The notes: generated from the sequence alone by a model not told the origin. Shown: positions 33,650-42,922, counted from the stretch's first letter. The stretch: 64,000 bases of DNA from Lachnospiraceae bacterium (GCA_029225065.1 JAQXVT010000053.1:1-64000); one strand, 5' to 3'. Program-made: numbers and translations.

Positions 33650-34993
33650 CTACGCAGTCACATGATGATGCAGCCATTTTCTGCTGCGGAAACGCAACAG
33701 AAATGCGATTCCGCGTGCGGTCCAGTCGGTAAACATTCCGATCCACACCGCGATCGGTCCGAAGCCCTGCACGCGGCAGAGGTAAACGCACAGCACTACA
33801 CGCAGCATCCACATCGAAATGCAGCTGACGATCATCGAAAACTTCACATCTCCTGCTGCCCGCATGCCGTAAGCCGGGATAAAGGCCAGTGTCCAGACGA
33901 TCGGCTTCACGATTGTGATCGCAGTGAGCATGTACAGGCACATTTCGGCGCTCTCCGGCTCCATGCCGCCAAGCACCGTAATCATTCTTCCTGCCGCAAA
34001 AACAACTGCGCAGCTGATGATAATCACGATTTCTCCAATGCCGGTAAATTTCTTTATATAGTAGACTGCCTCGTCATCTCTTCCTGCACCGATGCTCTGT
34101 CCGACAACCGTCATCAGCCCGATACCGACACCGATTGCAGCGATACCGTTTAGGTTTTCCATGATGTTCGTCATCGCCTGCGCAGCGATCGCAACCGTGC
34201 CGAGCGTCGATACGGTTGACTGGATTGCAAGCTTTCCGAACTGAAACATCGCGTTCTCAATACCGGACGGCACTCCGATTACAAGGATTTTACGGATGTA
34301 TTTCCACTCCGGCCGAATCGCCCGGTAATTGTAGACGCGCAGCTCATAGCACGGCCGGTGCAGCCAGATCATAACCACGACCGCGCAAAAGATACGGGAT
34401 ACCAGTGTCGAGATCGCAGCACCGGCCACACCGATTCCAACGCCCCAGATCAGCACGGCATTTCCGAAAATATTCATAAAATTGGAGATCACAGAGATCA
34501 CCATCGGACATTTTGTATTGCTCTGCGACCGGAAAATGGACGCGCCCGCGTCATAAATTGCAATAAACGGGAAAGAGAGCGCGGTGTACAGAAAATAGAC
34601 TTCTGAATTCGACATGACTGCCGGTTCCACCTCGCCGAAAATCAGCGACAGGAGCGGACGGCGAAACAGCAGGCAGACCACTGTCATCGCAGTCGAGAGC
34701 ACCGTCACGGTCAGCAGCACCTGATTGGCTGCATTTTCCGCCTGCCGAACATTTTTCCCTCCCATATACTGGGAACAGAGAATCGCGCCGCCCGCCGCCA
34801 GTGCGGAAAACAGCTGGATCACCAGTATGTTGATCGAGTCCACCAGGGATACGGCTGAGATCGCGGCCGAGCCGACGTTGCTGACCATGATTGTATCCAC
34901 CATTCCCATAAGCGAAGCAAGAAGCTGCTCCACCATGATCGGCAGAAGCAGCTTCCAGATATCTTTGTTGCTGAATAGGTGCTTTTCTTTCAT
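33650..34993 (-). CDS. MATE-family multidrug/metabolite exporter (1)
   Basis: 447 residues and 12 predicted transmembrane helices in two six-helix halves. MATE signatures include LLLPIMVEQLLASLMGMVDTIMVSNVGSAAISAVSLVDSINILV at the N-terminus and GVGIGLMTVVGQSIGAGRDDEAVYYIKKF at the start of the second half. It exports organic compounds in exchange for Na+ or H+. It is upstream of the TetR-type gene on the same strand; substrate unknown. It belongs to the same broad group as the products at 42923 and 60988 but differs clearly from both in sequence. Confidence 0.94.
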   Translation of the reverse strand: MKEKHLFSNKDIWKLLLPIMVEQLLASLMGMVDTIMVSNVGSAAISAVSLVDSINILVIQLFSALAAGGAILCSQYMGGKNVRQAENAANQVLLTVTVLSTAMTVVCLLFRRPLLSLIFGEVEPAVMSNSEVYFLYTALSFPFIAIYDAGASIFRSQSNTKCPMVISVISNFMNIFGNAVLIWGVGIGVAGAAISTLVSRIFCAVVVMIWLHRPCYELRVYNYRAIRPEWKYIRKILVIGVPSGIENAMFQFGKLAIQSTVSTLGTVAIAAQAMTNIMENLNGIAAIGVGIGLMTVVGQSIGAGRDDEAVYYIKKFTGIGEIVIIISCAVVFAAGRMITVLGGMEPESAEMCLYMLTAITIVKPIVWTLAFIPAYGMRAAGDVKFSMIVSCISMWMLRVVLCVYLCRVQGFGPIAVWIGMFTDWTARGIAFLLRFRSRKWLHHHVTA

Positions 34994-35139
34994 TTTTTAT
35001 TTCCCTCTTCCTGTCCATCCTGATTCTTTTTTCGGTCCAGGCGGAAAGTCTTTTTCCGCCGTCTGTTCCTAAGCATCTCATTTACTGCTTTTCACTGTCA
35101 CACGCGAAACGCCAGAATGTTCCTCTGCGCGCACATAAC

Positions 35140-35189
35140 GGGAACCAACGCGGTACCTCCATATCGTGGAAATACATGCGCTGGTTCCC
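35140..35189. repeat. Isolated 50-base palindrome upstream of MATE 1
   Basis: GGGAACCA (35140-35147) and TGGTTCCC (35182-35189) are the ends of a near-continuous stem, passing through CGC/GCG and TCCA/TGGA to a TATCG loop. It lies in the 303-base gap between the MATE gene start and the beta-helix gene end. It has no T-tract on the minus strand that would make it a plain terminator. Confidence 0.5.
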
Positions 35190-35296
35190 AGTATCTGTCA
35201 AACACACTCTAGCACAGGAGAAGAAAAATCACAAGTGCTTTCTTTTTGTTTTTATATTTGTTATCTATTGCTGTTACAGTTCAAGGCACCCAGTCA

Positions 35297-37240
35297 TTAT
35301 GCCTGCTGGTCTACAGCGTAATCGTTCCAGGCTGTAAAGGTCGCTGCACCGCTTAAATCTGCGGTATCCTCATAGGATTCTACGGTAACGGTCCACTCGC
35401 TGTCTCCGTCCACATAGACGGTTCCGTCGGTGCCGACTACAGAAACGGTATTTCCGTTTTCGTCAGTGATCGTGCCTGCACACAGGAGATCGGTCAGCGT
35501 GCTGTCACCGGTTACTACCCAGGTACTGTCATCGCTGATGTAGAAGTTGCAGGTTCCGCTTCCACCATCACCTGCACAGGATTCATCATCCACAACCGCT
35601 CCGGTTAAGGTGCTGCCGTCTGTCATATAGAAATCAAGATCGCTGACGGAATCCCAGATCACATCACCCTGCATTTCCTGCTCTTTTGCAGTAAAGAGGC
35701 AGTCCGCGCCGTTGCTTCCGACGTTTCCCCAGCCGCGGCGGTTTTCATTTCCGGTGCAGCGCAGGAAAAACTCGCTGTCATCCGCATACGTGATATCCAC
35801 TCCGGAGAGAAGGAAGGTCGACTCGGTATTGGTCGTGTAGAACATACCGCCGTTCTTTGCTGTCAGGCTTCCGCCCTCCATCTCAAACGTGCTGTTTCCG
35901 ACCTCGGAATCACCGGACATGCTCTGATAAAGGATTACGTTCCAGGTGCAGTCGTTCTGGTCGTTATCTGCCATATTTCCGGTCAGATCAGAGTTAAACA
36001 GGTGAAGGGAATTCAGACCCTCGATGCAGACCGCCTCAGAACCATTTGCAGTCAGCTGCGCATCGTTTACCGCGATATCGGCCGTGCTGTAGATAGCCGG
36101 AGAACCGACACCGTTTGAGGTGTAGGTGCCGCCGTCCGCTACGATTGTTCCGCCGCCTCTGTCACTGCGGATGGCTGCGGAGGATTCACCGGAAGTCTCT
36201 GCATTTACATTCCAGGCATACAGGGTGCCGCCGCCTGCTACGTGGATACCGCCTGAGGTATCCTGCTTCGTCGTGATTGTCGTGTCAGATACGTATGCCG
36301 TGCCGTCGCCGTATGCGAAAACGCCTGCCGCTCCGGCTGCGTCGGTTGCGATCTCACTGTCTGATACCTTTACCGTGCCGTCCTTTGCAAGGACTGCAGA
36401 TCCGATTCCATAAAAACTGGAATTGTCACCGCCGGTGCTGTCGCTGGAGTTTCTTGAAATCTGTGCGTTTTTAACTGTCACATTCGCTCCGTTGTCAACC
36501 AGAATCGCATTCTCGTCTGTTCCGGTCGATGCAAACGTCTCACCGTCTGACTCCGCATCCTCGGTATACTCATTTGCCGCATCGTAGCCATCCGGCGCTC
36601 CCTGCTGTCCGCCCGGTACTCCGCCAGGAGCCATTCCGCCGCCCTGGCCGCCGTCCATCGGCATTACCGTGATAGATGCCGCTGTGCCGTCGTCATTCAG
36701 AGTGATCATGACCTGATCGCCTTCAGCAAGATCCGAAAGTGCGATTGTTTCCTGCTCGCCACCCGGCTGTCCCTGCGGTGCTCCGCCGTTCTCGCCTGGT
36801 GCTCCGTTTGCGTCGGAAGAATTTTCTCCATCCGGTTTCTCCGGTGCCTCGCCGTTCTCGCCTGGCTGCCCCTGCGGTGCTTCGCCCGGGTCTCCCATGC
36901 TCTGGCGGGAAATCTCCGTATCGTCTGTGATACTGATCTCTTTCTCATCCCCGTCATCCGTCTTCACGGTCACGCTGTTCTCACCAACTGCGGTAATCTC
37001 GCCTCTGACCTGATTTTCATCTTCTTCCGGTCTGCCGTTTTTATTCTGATCCTCAGCCTGCTCGCTGTCATTTTCCTGTGCTGTCTCATCTGTCGCCGCA
37101 TCTTTGGCCTCTGTGATGCCCTCCGTACTGTTCTCCGTCACAGATTCCTCTGCCATAACAGTCACTCCTGCCGCTGTAGTCCCTGCAGTAGACATCACCA
37201 TAGCTGCTCCAAGTAAAATCGCCACATATTTCTGTTTCAT
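35297..37240 (-). CDS. Secreted beta-helix-like surface protein with Gly/Pro-rich linker
   Basis: The ATG at 37240 (MKQKYVAILLGAAMVMSTAG) starts a 647-residue protein; the track ORF adds 74 spurious residues. After a Sec signal peptide (cut near AMA/VMA-EES, about residue 30) comes an acidic tail, a small domain that resembles DUF5666-type modules (RGEITAVGENSVTVKTDDGDEKEISITDDTEI), and a collagen-like linker (GEAPQGQPGENGEAPEKPDG type, with GGAPQGQPGG repeated). The rest is many short beta repeats (DNGANVTVKNAQISRNSSDS, KDGTVKVSDSEIATDAAGA), the pattern of right-handed beta-helix adhesin or pectate-lyase-like folds. There is no LPxTG-type signal, lipobox or membrane anchor, so attachment is unknown. 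The repeated linker is also visible in DNA near 36772 and 36853. Confidence 0.78.
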   Translation of the reverse strand: MKQKYVAILLGAAMVMSTAGTTAAGVTVMAEESVTENSTEGITEAKDAATDETAQENDSEQAEDQNKNGRPEEDENQVRGEITAVGENSVTVKTDDGDEKEISITDDTEISRQSMGDPGEAPQGQPGENGEAPEKPDGENSSDANGAPGENGGAPQGQPGGEQETIALSDLAEGDQVMITLNDDGTAASITVMPMDGGQGGGMAPGGVPGGQQGAPDGYDAANEYTEDAESDGETFASTGTDENAILVDNGANVTVKNAQISRNSSDSTGGDNSSFYGIGSAVLAKDGTVKVSDSEIATDAAGAAGVFAYGDGTAYVSDTTITTKQDTSGGIHVAGGGTLYAWNVNAETSGESSAAIRSDRGGGTIVADGGTYTSNGVGSPAIYSTADIAVNDAQLTANGSEAVCIEGLNSLHLFNSDLTGNMADNDQNDCTWNVILYQSMSGDSEVGNSTFEMEGGSLTAKNGGMFYTTNTESTFLLSGVDITYADDSEFFLRCTGNENRRGWGNVGSNGADCLFTAKEQEMQGDVIWDSVSDLDFYMTDGSTLTGAVVDDESCAGDGGSGTCNFYISDDSTWVVTGDSTLTDLLCAGTITDENGNTVSVVGTDGTVYVDGDSEWTVTVESYEDTADLSGAATFTAWNDYAVDQQA

Positions 37241-37530
37241 AACTATCACTTTCCTTTTCAGATGATCTGTCGTGTTTCTGATCTTGTTTTTTGTCTTGTT
37301 CTTTTGAACTGATGCCAGTATATCCCACAAATGTGAAAAACAAACCACCAAATTATGAAAAACTCCGTAAGAAAATGTGATGAAACTGTGTGTTGTTACC
37401 TGCGTAAATCCATCTCCCGACATCAAGATCCCAATATTTACAAACACATAATAACAATTCACGCGATTAATGAGCCAGCCCAGGCGAGGGGGCTACGCCC
37501 CCAATGCCATCCTACCTCCACTACCAACAT
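37241..37530. other. Intergenic region upstream of the surface protein gene
   Basis: No gene seen. A GGGGGCtacGCCCCC hairpin lies at about 37487-37502. The region must hold the promoter of the surface protein gene, but no confident -35/-10 pair was found. Confidence 0.45.
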
Positions 37531-37569
37531 AAAAAGCCCCGCGTCTCACTCTCATGATCCGCCGGGGCT
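37531..37569 (-). terminator. Terminator after the second DUF1858 gene
   Basis: On the minus strand AGCCCCGG pairs with CGGGGCT and is followed by TTTTTATG, about 47 bases after the DUF1858 stop. Confidence 0.75.
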
Positions 37570-37615
37570 CTCCTCACCTCACGCCGCCTTCCGCCGCGTT
37601 CAGCCTTTATTCCTT

Positions 37616-37828
37616 TTATTTACTCTCCTTCTTGTCCGCAAGGTAAGCCTGAATATCAGCCAGCACTTCGTCTGCATTCAGTCCATGTACCATACATGCT
37701 TCCTCAAGAGATTCACCGATAGATGACGGGCATCCAACGCAGTGCATTCCTGCCTGCATCAGCACGTAAGCGATTCCCATATCATACTCCAGCATTTCGC
37801 CCATGGTTGTCTGTTTTGTAATCAGCAT
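37616..37828 (-). CDS. DUF1858 redox-disulfide domain protein (copy 2)
   Basis: 70 residues: MLITKQTTMGEMLEYDMGIAYVLMQAGMHCVGCPSSIGESLEEACMVHGLNADEVLADIQAYLADKK. The GMHCVGCPSS block, with CxxC, and the flanking helices match copy 1 at 3926-4144, with different termini. Both are stand-alone single-domain proteins with their own transcription units, suggesting paralogues with distinct partners or conditions. The biochemical role is unknown; transfer of reducing equivalents or sulfur is a reasonable guess only. GAAAGGAG precedes the start. Confidence 0.88.
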   Translation of the reverse strand: MLITKQTTMGEMLEYDMGIAYVLMQAGMHCVGCPSSIGESLEEACMVHGLNADEVLADIQAYLADKKESK

Positions 37829-37984
37829 TTGTTTTCTCCTTTCTCATGCAGCCGTCTTACCAAAGCCACATACACTCTCCTGCGAGCCGCCCGGAACGTC
37901 CATCCGAACAGACTGCGAATACTCTATGATATACTCGTTTCCACCTGTTTTGTCAAGTAATTTCGTTTTCATTTCTGAGTAAAT

Positions 37985-38082
37985 GTTACTGTTCTGCGTC
38001 AGGCGAACTTTTACAAAGTGAACGTAAAACACCTGCGCTTTTAAGGAGACTTTTAAAATTTTATTTTACTCTGTACAGTAAC
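37985..38082. repeat. Palindromic intergenic repeat, family 1 copy D (diverged)
   Basis: GTTACTGT (37985-37992) and ACAGTAAC (38075-38082) are perfect ends. Inside, GTTCTGCGTCAGGCGAA resembles GTTCAGAGTCAGGTGAA of copy C and CGTAAAACACCTGCGCTTTT resembles CGTAAAACGCTTGCGTTTTT of copy C. The element lies between the PTS gene and the DUF1858 gene. Confidence 0.5.
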
Positions 38083-38101
38083 AAGTAAATGGTTAAGCCT
38101 C

Positions 38102-40381
38102 TCACTTCCAAACCTCATACAGTGCTTCTCCAGCCTTCACGACTCCCGAACCAAGCAGCCGGATTTCCTGCCCCTTCTTCAGATTCACGCACAGCACCGG
38201 TGATTCCAGAGACGGTGCATGAGCTTTCAGATAATCGAGATCCAGTTTCAGCAGTGCTATTCCCTTTTCCACCTTCTCTCCAACCATCACGAGCGTTTTG
38301 AATCCCGCCCCGTCCAGCTTTACCGTATCGATTCCGACATGAATCAAAAGCTCCGTTCCGTCCTCCAGCTTCATGCCGATCGCATGCCCGGTCGGATAGA
38401 GCAGCGTCACCTCGCCATTTCCCGGCGCATAGACGTACGGTTCCTCCGGTATCACAGCGGCCCCGTCCCCGATCATCTTTTCGGCAAAGACTTCGTCGCT
38501 CACCTGCTCCAGAGGAAGTACGCGCCCCGACATGGGACTTGCTATGATCGTCTTCTGCCCTGCTGCCGCAGTCTCCCGCTCACTTTCTGTTTCCGCTTTC
38601 TGCACATCCAAATTTTTACGCCCGGATTTTCCCGCCTTCCGCATCGCTTCAACTGCTGCGTTTTCGTCTTCCTCCGTTTCCGGACAGTTGTCCGCTTCCA
38701 GATACTCCTCCAGCGCCGACTTAATCCGCGTCACCTGCGGTCCGTAAATCACCTGCACGCCCTTTCCTCTCACAATCACACCGGATGCTCCGGTCGACTG
38801 CAAAAGTTCCTTCTGTACCTTCTCCGGCGCGTAAACGCTGCAGCGCAGGCGCGTCGCACAGCAGTCCACATCCTCGATGTTTTCCTTTCCGCCAAGCCCC
38901 CGGACAATGGAAGCACTTCGGACCATCTCCTCTTCCAGGCCATGCCCCAAACCGCACGCCTGCCGCATGTTTTGATGCTCCGCCTGCATTTCGTTCCCCG
39001 CTTCCTCATTTCTGCCGTTTTTCCCGGAGGCTCCCGCTCTCTTTTCTGCCACATCCTTTTTCGTATACAGCTGTGTCTCGCCCACCTCGCGCCCCGGTGT
39101 CTTCAAATCCAACTTTACAATCAGCACGCGGAAAATTCCATAATATAATAGGAAATAAATGATTCCGACCGGAATCAGCAAAAGCCAGCCCGTCTTCTGA
39201 TTGCCCGGCAGCACGCCGAACAAAATCAGGTCGATCAGTCCGCCCGAAAACGTCAGCCCCACTGCGATATTTAAAATATGTGCGACCATGTAGGCACTTC
39301 CAGCCAGCACTACCTGCACGCCAAAGAGGATCGGCGCCGTGAACAGAAAAGAAAACTCAAGCGGCTCCGTAATTCCGGTCAGCATCGAGGCGAGCGAAGC
39401 AGAAAGCAGAAGGCTGCCCGCCTGCTTTTTTCGCTCCGGTCTGGCTGTCTGATACATTGCAAGCGCCGCGCCCGGAAGTCCAAAGATCATAAAAAGAAAT
39501 TCACCGGAAAAATACCGCGTCGCATCGGCACTGAAATGAATGATGTTTGACGCATCCGCAAGCTGTGCAAAGAAAATATTCTGTCCACCCTGCACCAGCT
39601 TTCCGCCGACTTCCATCGTACCGCCAACCGCCGTCTGCCAGAACGGCATGTAAAAGACGTGATGCAGTCCAAACGGAATCAGTGCACGCTTCACCACGCC
39701 AAAGATCAGCGTGCCAAAATATCCGGTGCCGGTCACCAGGCTTCCGATTGCATAGATTCCGCTCTGCACCGCAGGCCAGATAAAATACATCGCAATCCCG
39801 ACAAATAGATAGACGAGGGTCGCAATAATCGGAATAAACCGTGATCCGCCGAAAAAGGAAAGCGCATCCGGCAGCCGGATCTGGTAAAAACGGTTGTGCA
39901 GAGCCGCGGTGCCAAGTCCGACGAGAATGCCGCCAAACACGCCCATCTGCAGCGTCTGGATTCCGCAGACGGACGCAATCGTCCCGTCCAGCACACCTTC
40001 CGCAATGCTTCCGTCTGCAAGAATTATTTCGTTTAGAAGCAGCATTCCGTTAATGGAAACGTGCATGACAAAAAACGCAATGAGTGCTGCGAGCGCTGCC
40101 ACTTCCTTTTCCTTTTTTGCCATGCCGATCGCCACTCCGACCGCAAAAATCAGCGGCAGATTGTCAAAAATGGCACTGCCCACCTCGTTCATCAAAACCA
40201 GCAGCGCATGCAGCACTGTCCCTGCTCCAAGCAGCCATTCCAGATGATAGGCTGCAATCGTCGTCTCATTTGTAAAAGAACTGCCAAGTCCAAGCAACAG
40301 ACCGGTAGCCGGAAGGATTGCGATCGGCAGCATAAAACTCCGCCCGATTCGCTGAAGCACCTCAAAGATTCTGTCTTTCAT
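38102..40381 (-). CDS. PTS EIICBA of the glucose/N-acetylglucosamine family
   Basis: 759 residues in the order EIIC (1-about 415, ten or so transmembrane helices; FGLPGAALAMYQTA and GITEPLEFSF), EIIB (about 485-560; active-site Cys in DVDCCATRLRCSV) and EIIA (about 610-759; active-site His in ELLIHVGIDTVKLDG). It phosphorylates and imports a hexose using PEP, HPr and EI. The two inter-domain linkers are unusually long and charged (KKDVAEKRAGASGKNGRNEE; KAGKSGRKNLDVQKAETESE). Glucose or an aminosugar is likely; nagA lies 18 kb away, so N-acetylglucosamine is possible but unproven. No antiterminator gene is adjacent; the two-component system upstream may regulate it. Confidence 0.94.
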   Translation of the reverse strand: MKDRIFEVLQRIGRSFMLPIAILPATGLLLGLGSSFTNETTIAAYHLEWLLGAGTVLHALLVLMNEVGSAIFDNLPLIFAVGVAIGMAKKEKEVAALAALIAFFVMHVSINGMLLLNEIILADGSIAEGVLDGTIASVCGIQTLQMGVFGGILVGLGTAALHNRFYQIRLPDALSFFGGSRFIPIIATLVYLFVGIAMYFIWPAVQSGIYAIGSLVTGTGYFGTLIFGVVKRALIPFGLHHVFYMPFWQTAVGGTMEVGGKLVQGGQNIFFAQLADASNIIHFSADATRYFSGEFLFMIFGLPGAALAMYQTARPERKKQAGSLLLSASLASMLTGITEPLEFSFLFTAPILFGVQVVLAGSAYMVAHILNIAVGLTFSGGLIDLILFGVLPGNQKTGWLLLIPVGIIYFLLYYGIFRVLIVKLDLKTPGREVGETQLYTKKDVAEKRAGASGKNGRNEEAGNEMQAEHQNMRQACGLGHGLEEEMVRSASIVRGLGGKENIEDVDCCATRLRCSVYAPEKVQKELLQSTGASGVIVRGKGVQVIYGPQVTRIKSALEEYLEADNCPETEEDENAAVEAMRKAGKSGRKNLDVQKAETESERETAAAGQKTIIASPMSGRVLPLEQVSDEVFAEKMIGDGAAVIPEEPYVYAPGNGEVTLLYPTGHAIGMKLEDGTELLIHVGIDTVKLDGAGFKTLVMVGEKVEKGIALLKLDLDYLKAHAPSLESPVLCVNLKKGQEIRLLGSGVVKAGEALYEVWK

Positions 40382-40511
40382 GTCATTTCCTCCGTTTTTT
40401 TCTGCTGCTTATAAAAGCGAAACAGCACATACATCTTCCTCAAAAGCAGTCCACCCTTGGACACTTTCTCACAAATAGTATGCGCTGTTATCTGTTTTCT
40501 ATTCTATCCCG

Positions 40512-41096
40512 TCAGTACACGGAAAAAATATGACATAATTCTTTTTTTGAGGAAAGGCCGAGCTTTTTCAGAATGCTCGTCTGTTGATTCGCAATCGTTT
40601 TTTCCGACGAACGGAGCATAACATCCTCTCCAAGCATGCGGCGGCAGACACACATTTCCGCACCGGAAAGCTGCTGCAGCAGCGCTGCGCGGATCATATG
40701 CGACTGGGGTGTCGGCCCTTGCATCGTCTGCTGAATGGTAGGAACCAGCATAAAAAACTGACTTTTCATGATATACCCGGAAGCAAATGCCTTGCGGCTT
40801 GCGTTCAGTATCGTCTCCGAATCCTCATACCCGCTCAGAATCAGCACCTTTGCATTCGTCTGCTTCCGAATAATCCTTGATGCCTCAATCCCTTCCATTC
40901 CATTTTGCGAGAGTCCCAGATCCATCAAAACGATATCCGGCTGCTGCTCAAGCGCCGCATAAACTGCCTCATCCTTCGTTTTGCAGAGTCCTGTGATTGC
41001 AAATTCATTCTCAAGTTCCAGTGTCTGCACAATCAGATGCCAAAAATCATCGTCATCTTCCACAATCAGCACCCGAACCGGTCTTATCACCTGCAT
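40512..41096 (-). CDS. NarL-type response regulator with reduced HTH
   Basis: 194 residues. The receiver domain is complete (VRVLIVEDDDDFWHLIVQTL, acceptor Asp in IVLMDLGLSQNGMEG, SGYEDSE, GYIMKS). The C-terminal domain ends SSEKTIANQQTSILKKLGLSSKKELCHIF, matching helix 3-4 of LuxR-type HTHs, but the segment between LSGAEMCVCRRML and SSEKT is only about seven residues where the family normally has about 14 including the xNKEIA helix. DNA binding may therefore be altered or lost. The start (AAAGGAG seven bases upstream) lies inside the kinase gene, a 44-base overlap. Confidence 0.85.
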   Translation of the reverse strand: MQVIRPVRVLIVEDDDDFWHLIVQTLELENEFAITGLCKTKDEAVYAALEQQPDIVLMDLGLSQNGMEGIEASRIIRKQTNAKVLILSGYEDSETILNASRKAFASGYIMKSQFFMLVPTIQQTMQGPTPQSHMIRAALLQQLSGAEMCVCRRMLGEDVMLRSSEKTIANQQTSILKKLGLSSKKELCHIFSVY

Positions 41097-42510
41097 CTTC
41101 TTTTCTCCTTTTTTTCAGTCGGAACTTCCGACCTTTTCCCGGAAAGCAGAGAATAAATTCACTGCCATTCCCCTCCTTGCTTTTTACCTCAATCCTGCCG
41201 CCGTGCGCATTCATCACATTCCAGCAGTAGTACAGGCCAAGGCCCATATTTCGTTCCGTCTTTTTTGTCGTATAATAAGGTTCAAAAATCTGTCGGATAT
41301 CTGCCGCCGAAATTCCTCCGCCATTGTCCTTCACGGAGATAATTCCGCCTCCCGTTTTGGAAACCGTATAGGAAAGTTTAATCGTTCCGCGGCTTCCGCC
41401 TGCATCCGCCGCATTGAGCAGAAGATTCTTAAGCACTTCGAGCGTATGGATACGGTCACAGTAAAGCGGCTGATCCGCACACGCCGTAACCGTCACCCCT
41501 GCAATCTTTTTGTTTCGCCGCTTCAAATCCTCCTGCGCCTCCTCAAGCAGAGCGCTCACATCGCACCAGGCAGGATTTAATGAAATACTGTCCGAATAGA
41601 TCTGCGTTTCATACACAAACCGTTTCAGGTATTCCGTCGAGTGACGGATAATCTCCAGTTCCTCCGCTGAAACGCCTTTTCGCTCCAGCAATTGCAGGCT
41701 CCACTCAATCTTGGATAGTTCATTTTTCAGTGCATGGCTGACATACCTCGCATTCTGGCGGATCGTCCTTGCACTGTCCGTCCAGTTGTAATGCTCAAGC
41801 CTTAGCCGCATCCCCCAGATGCCGCCGTGAAACAGATGAAATACAACAAAGAACAGTACTGCCGCGACCATCAGCGCATTGAACTGCCACAGATCCTGAA
41901 GGCCATAGATCCCGAGCGCCTGATACGGAAACGACGTGAGTCCCCAGAACGCAAGCATCGCAATGATGCACAATGCCGCCCCGGCTCTCTGATAAAATTC
42001 ACCCTTCTGCCGGTTCTTCCACAGATACGCGATGAGAAGAGTGATTGCAAGCGCTGCGTATGCCACATTGTAACATCCGACGCTCAGACAGAATATCCGA
42101 TCCTTCTGATATACCACAACATTTTGCCACGGATAAATGATGCACATAATAACTGCCGGCAGATACGGCAGAAAACAGATGGGTCTGAAAAAACGGGAAA
42201 CCCTCCAATCTACCCTGCAGAAATAATAGCAGAAAATCATCACGGTTGGAAGTGCAAAATAATACAGCAGCGTACTCAAGGCACCGTACAGCAATTCTGA
42301 AAATCGAACTGTCCAGATCCCTTTCTCAATCAGTTTGGGCCCTATCTGATAATAAAGATACTCCTTTAACACACCGCCTGCAAAAATACAGCCGCCCACA
42401 AAGCACCACTGATTTGCCCGGTTCTTCGGATTCGACTGAAAAATCAGACAGAATACGAGCAGAATCAGCGCCGTAAAAATCAGAAGATTCATTTTCTCTG
42501 TCCACACCAT
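41053..42510 (-). CDS. Multi-pass membrane sensor histidine kinase
   Basis: 485 residues with about seven transmembrane helices in the first 245 (NLLIFTALILLVFCLIF ... ALMVAAVLFFVVFHLF), then a dimerisation box SHALKNELSKIEWSLQLLE with the probable phospho-His near 268 and an HATPase domain with N-box LKNLLLNAADAG, DNGGGIS and NMGLGLYYCWNVMNAHGG. The sensor resembles 7TM sensory modules that detect membrane-soluble or cell-surface cues; it has no external domain. It is cotranscribed with the overlapping regulator and lies directly upstream of the PTS gene, so control of sugar uptake is possible. The C-terminal tail is very basic (KGRKFRLKKRRK). Confidence 0.88.
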   Translation of the reverse strand: MVWTEKMNLLIFTALILLVFCLIFQSNPKNRANQWCFVGGCIFAGGVLKEYLYYQIGPKLIEKGIWTVRFSELLYGALSTLLYYFALPTVMIFCYYFCRVDWRVSRFFRPICFLPYLPAVIMCIIYPWQNVVVYQKDRIFCLSVGCYNVAYAALAITLLIAYLWKNRQKGEFYQRAGAALCIIAMLAFWGLTSFPYQALGIYGLQDLWQFNALMVAAVLFFVVFHLFHGGIWGMRLRLEHYNWTDSARTIRQNARYVSHALKNELSKIEWSLQLLERKGVSAEELEIIRHSTEYLKRFVYETQIYSDSISLNPAWCDVSALLEEAQEDLKRRNKKIAGVTVTACADQPLYCDRIHTLEVLKNLLLNAADAGGSRGTIKLSYTVSKTGGGIISVKDNGGGISAADIRQIFEPYYTTKKTERNMGLGLYYCWNVMNAHGGRIEVKSKEGNGSEFILCFPGKGRKFRLKKRRKEDAGDKTGSGADCGR

Positions 42511-42640
42511 TCTTTCCTGTTGCTTCTGTTATCCACTATTTTAACATATCCTGAACACGTTTCTGAAAATCCTTTCCGCACTCCGGATTTGCCACGCACA
42601 GTATAGCATATACTTCTGAATTTATCCATACACAAAAATC

Positions 42641-42668
42641 TTGACAAATGGATGGAATATGATACAAT
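42641..42668 (+). promoter_or_regulatory. Consensus promoter of the MATE 2 leader transcript
   Basis: TTGACA, 16 bases, TACAAT. Transcription would begin near 42676, leaving a leader of about 245 bases before the MATE ATG, with an early terminator inside it. Confidence 0.7.
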
Positions 42669-42724
42669 GCATCTGAAAATTATGCAGTGGATTTTTCCAG
42701 ACGAACATAACATGTCATCTTTTC

Positions 42725-42757
42725 GCCACACAGCACTCACGCTGTGTGGCTTTTTTT
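42725..42757 (+). terminator. Early terminator in the MATE 2 leader
   Basis: GCCACACAG pairs perfectly with CTGTGTGGC and is followed by seven T. It lies about 50 bases after the predicted start of transcription and 165 bases before the gene, so readthrough control or a short stand-alone RNA is implied. Confidence 0.8.
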
Positions 42758-42922
42758 CTGTCACGGACTCCCCTGCCTGTCCCGCTGTAACCGACTCAGG
42801 CGTAAGACACTCTGCCTCTGAGTGGTATACACAAGCAGCTAAGCGGATTGCGAATATCCGTTTTCATCCAGCAACAGATCTCTTCAGCCTCATCGGCTGA
42901 CTCAAACAAACCGGAGGTAGGT

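Noticed and set aside
36728-36960. CRISPR-like array in the Gly/Pro-rich linker
   Set aside because: The repeated CCGTTCTCGCCTGG blocks are coding repeats of a collagen-like protein segment, in frame and without unique spacers.
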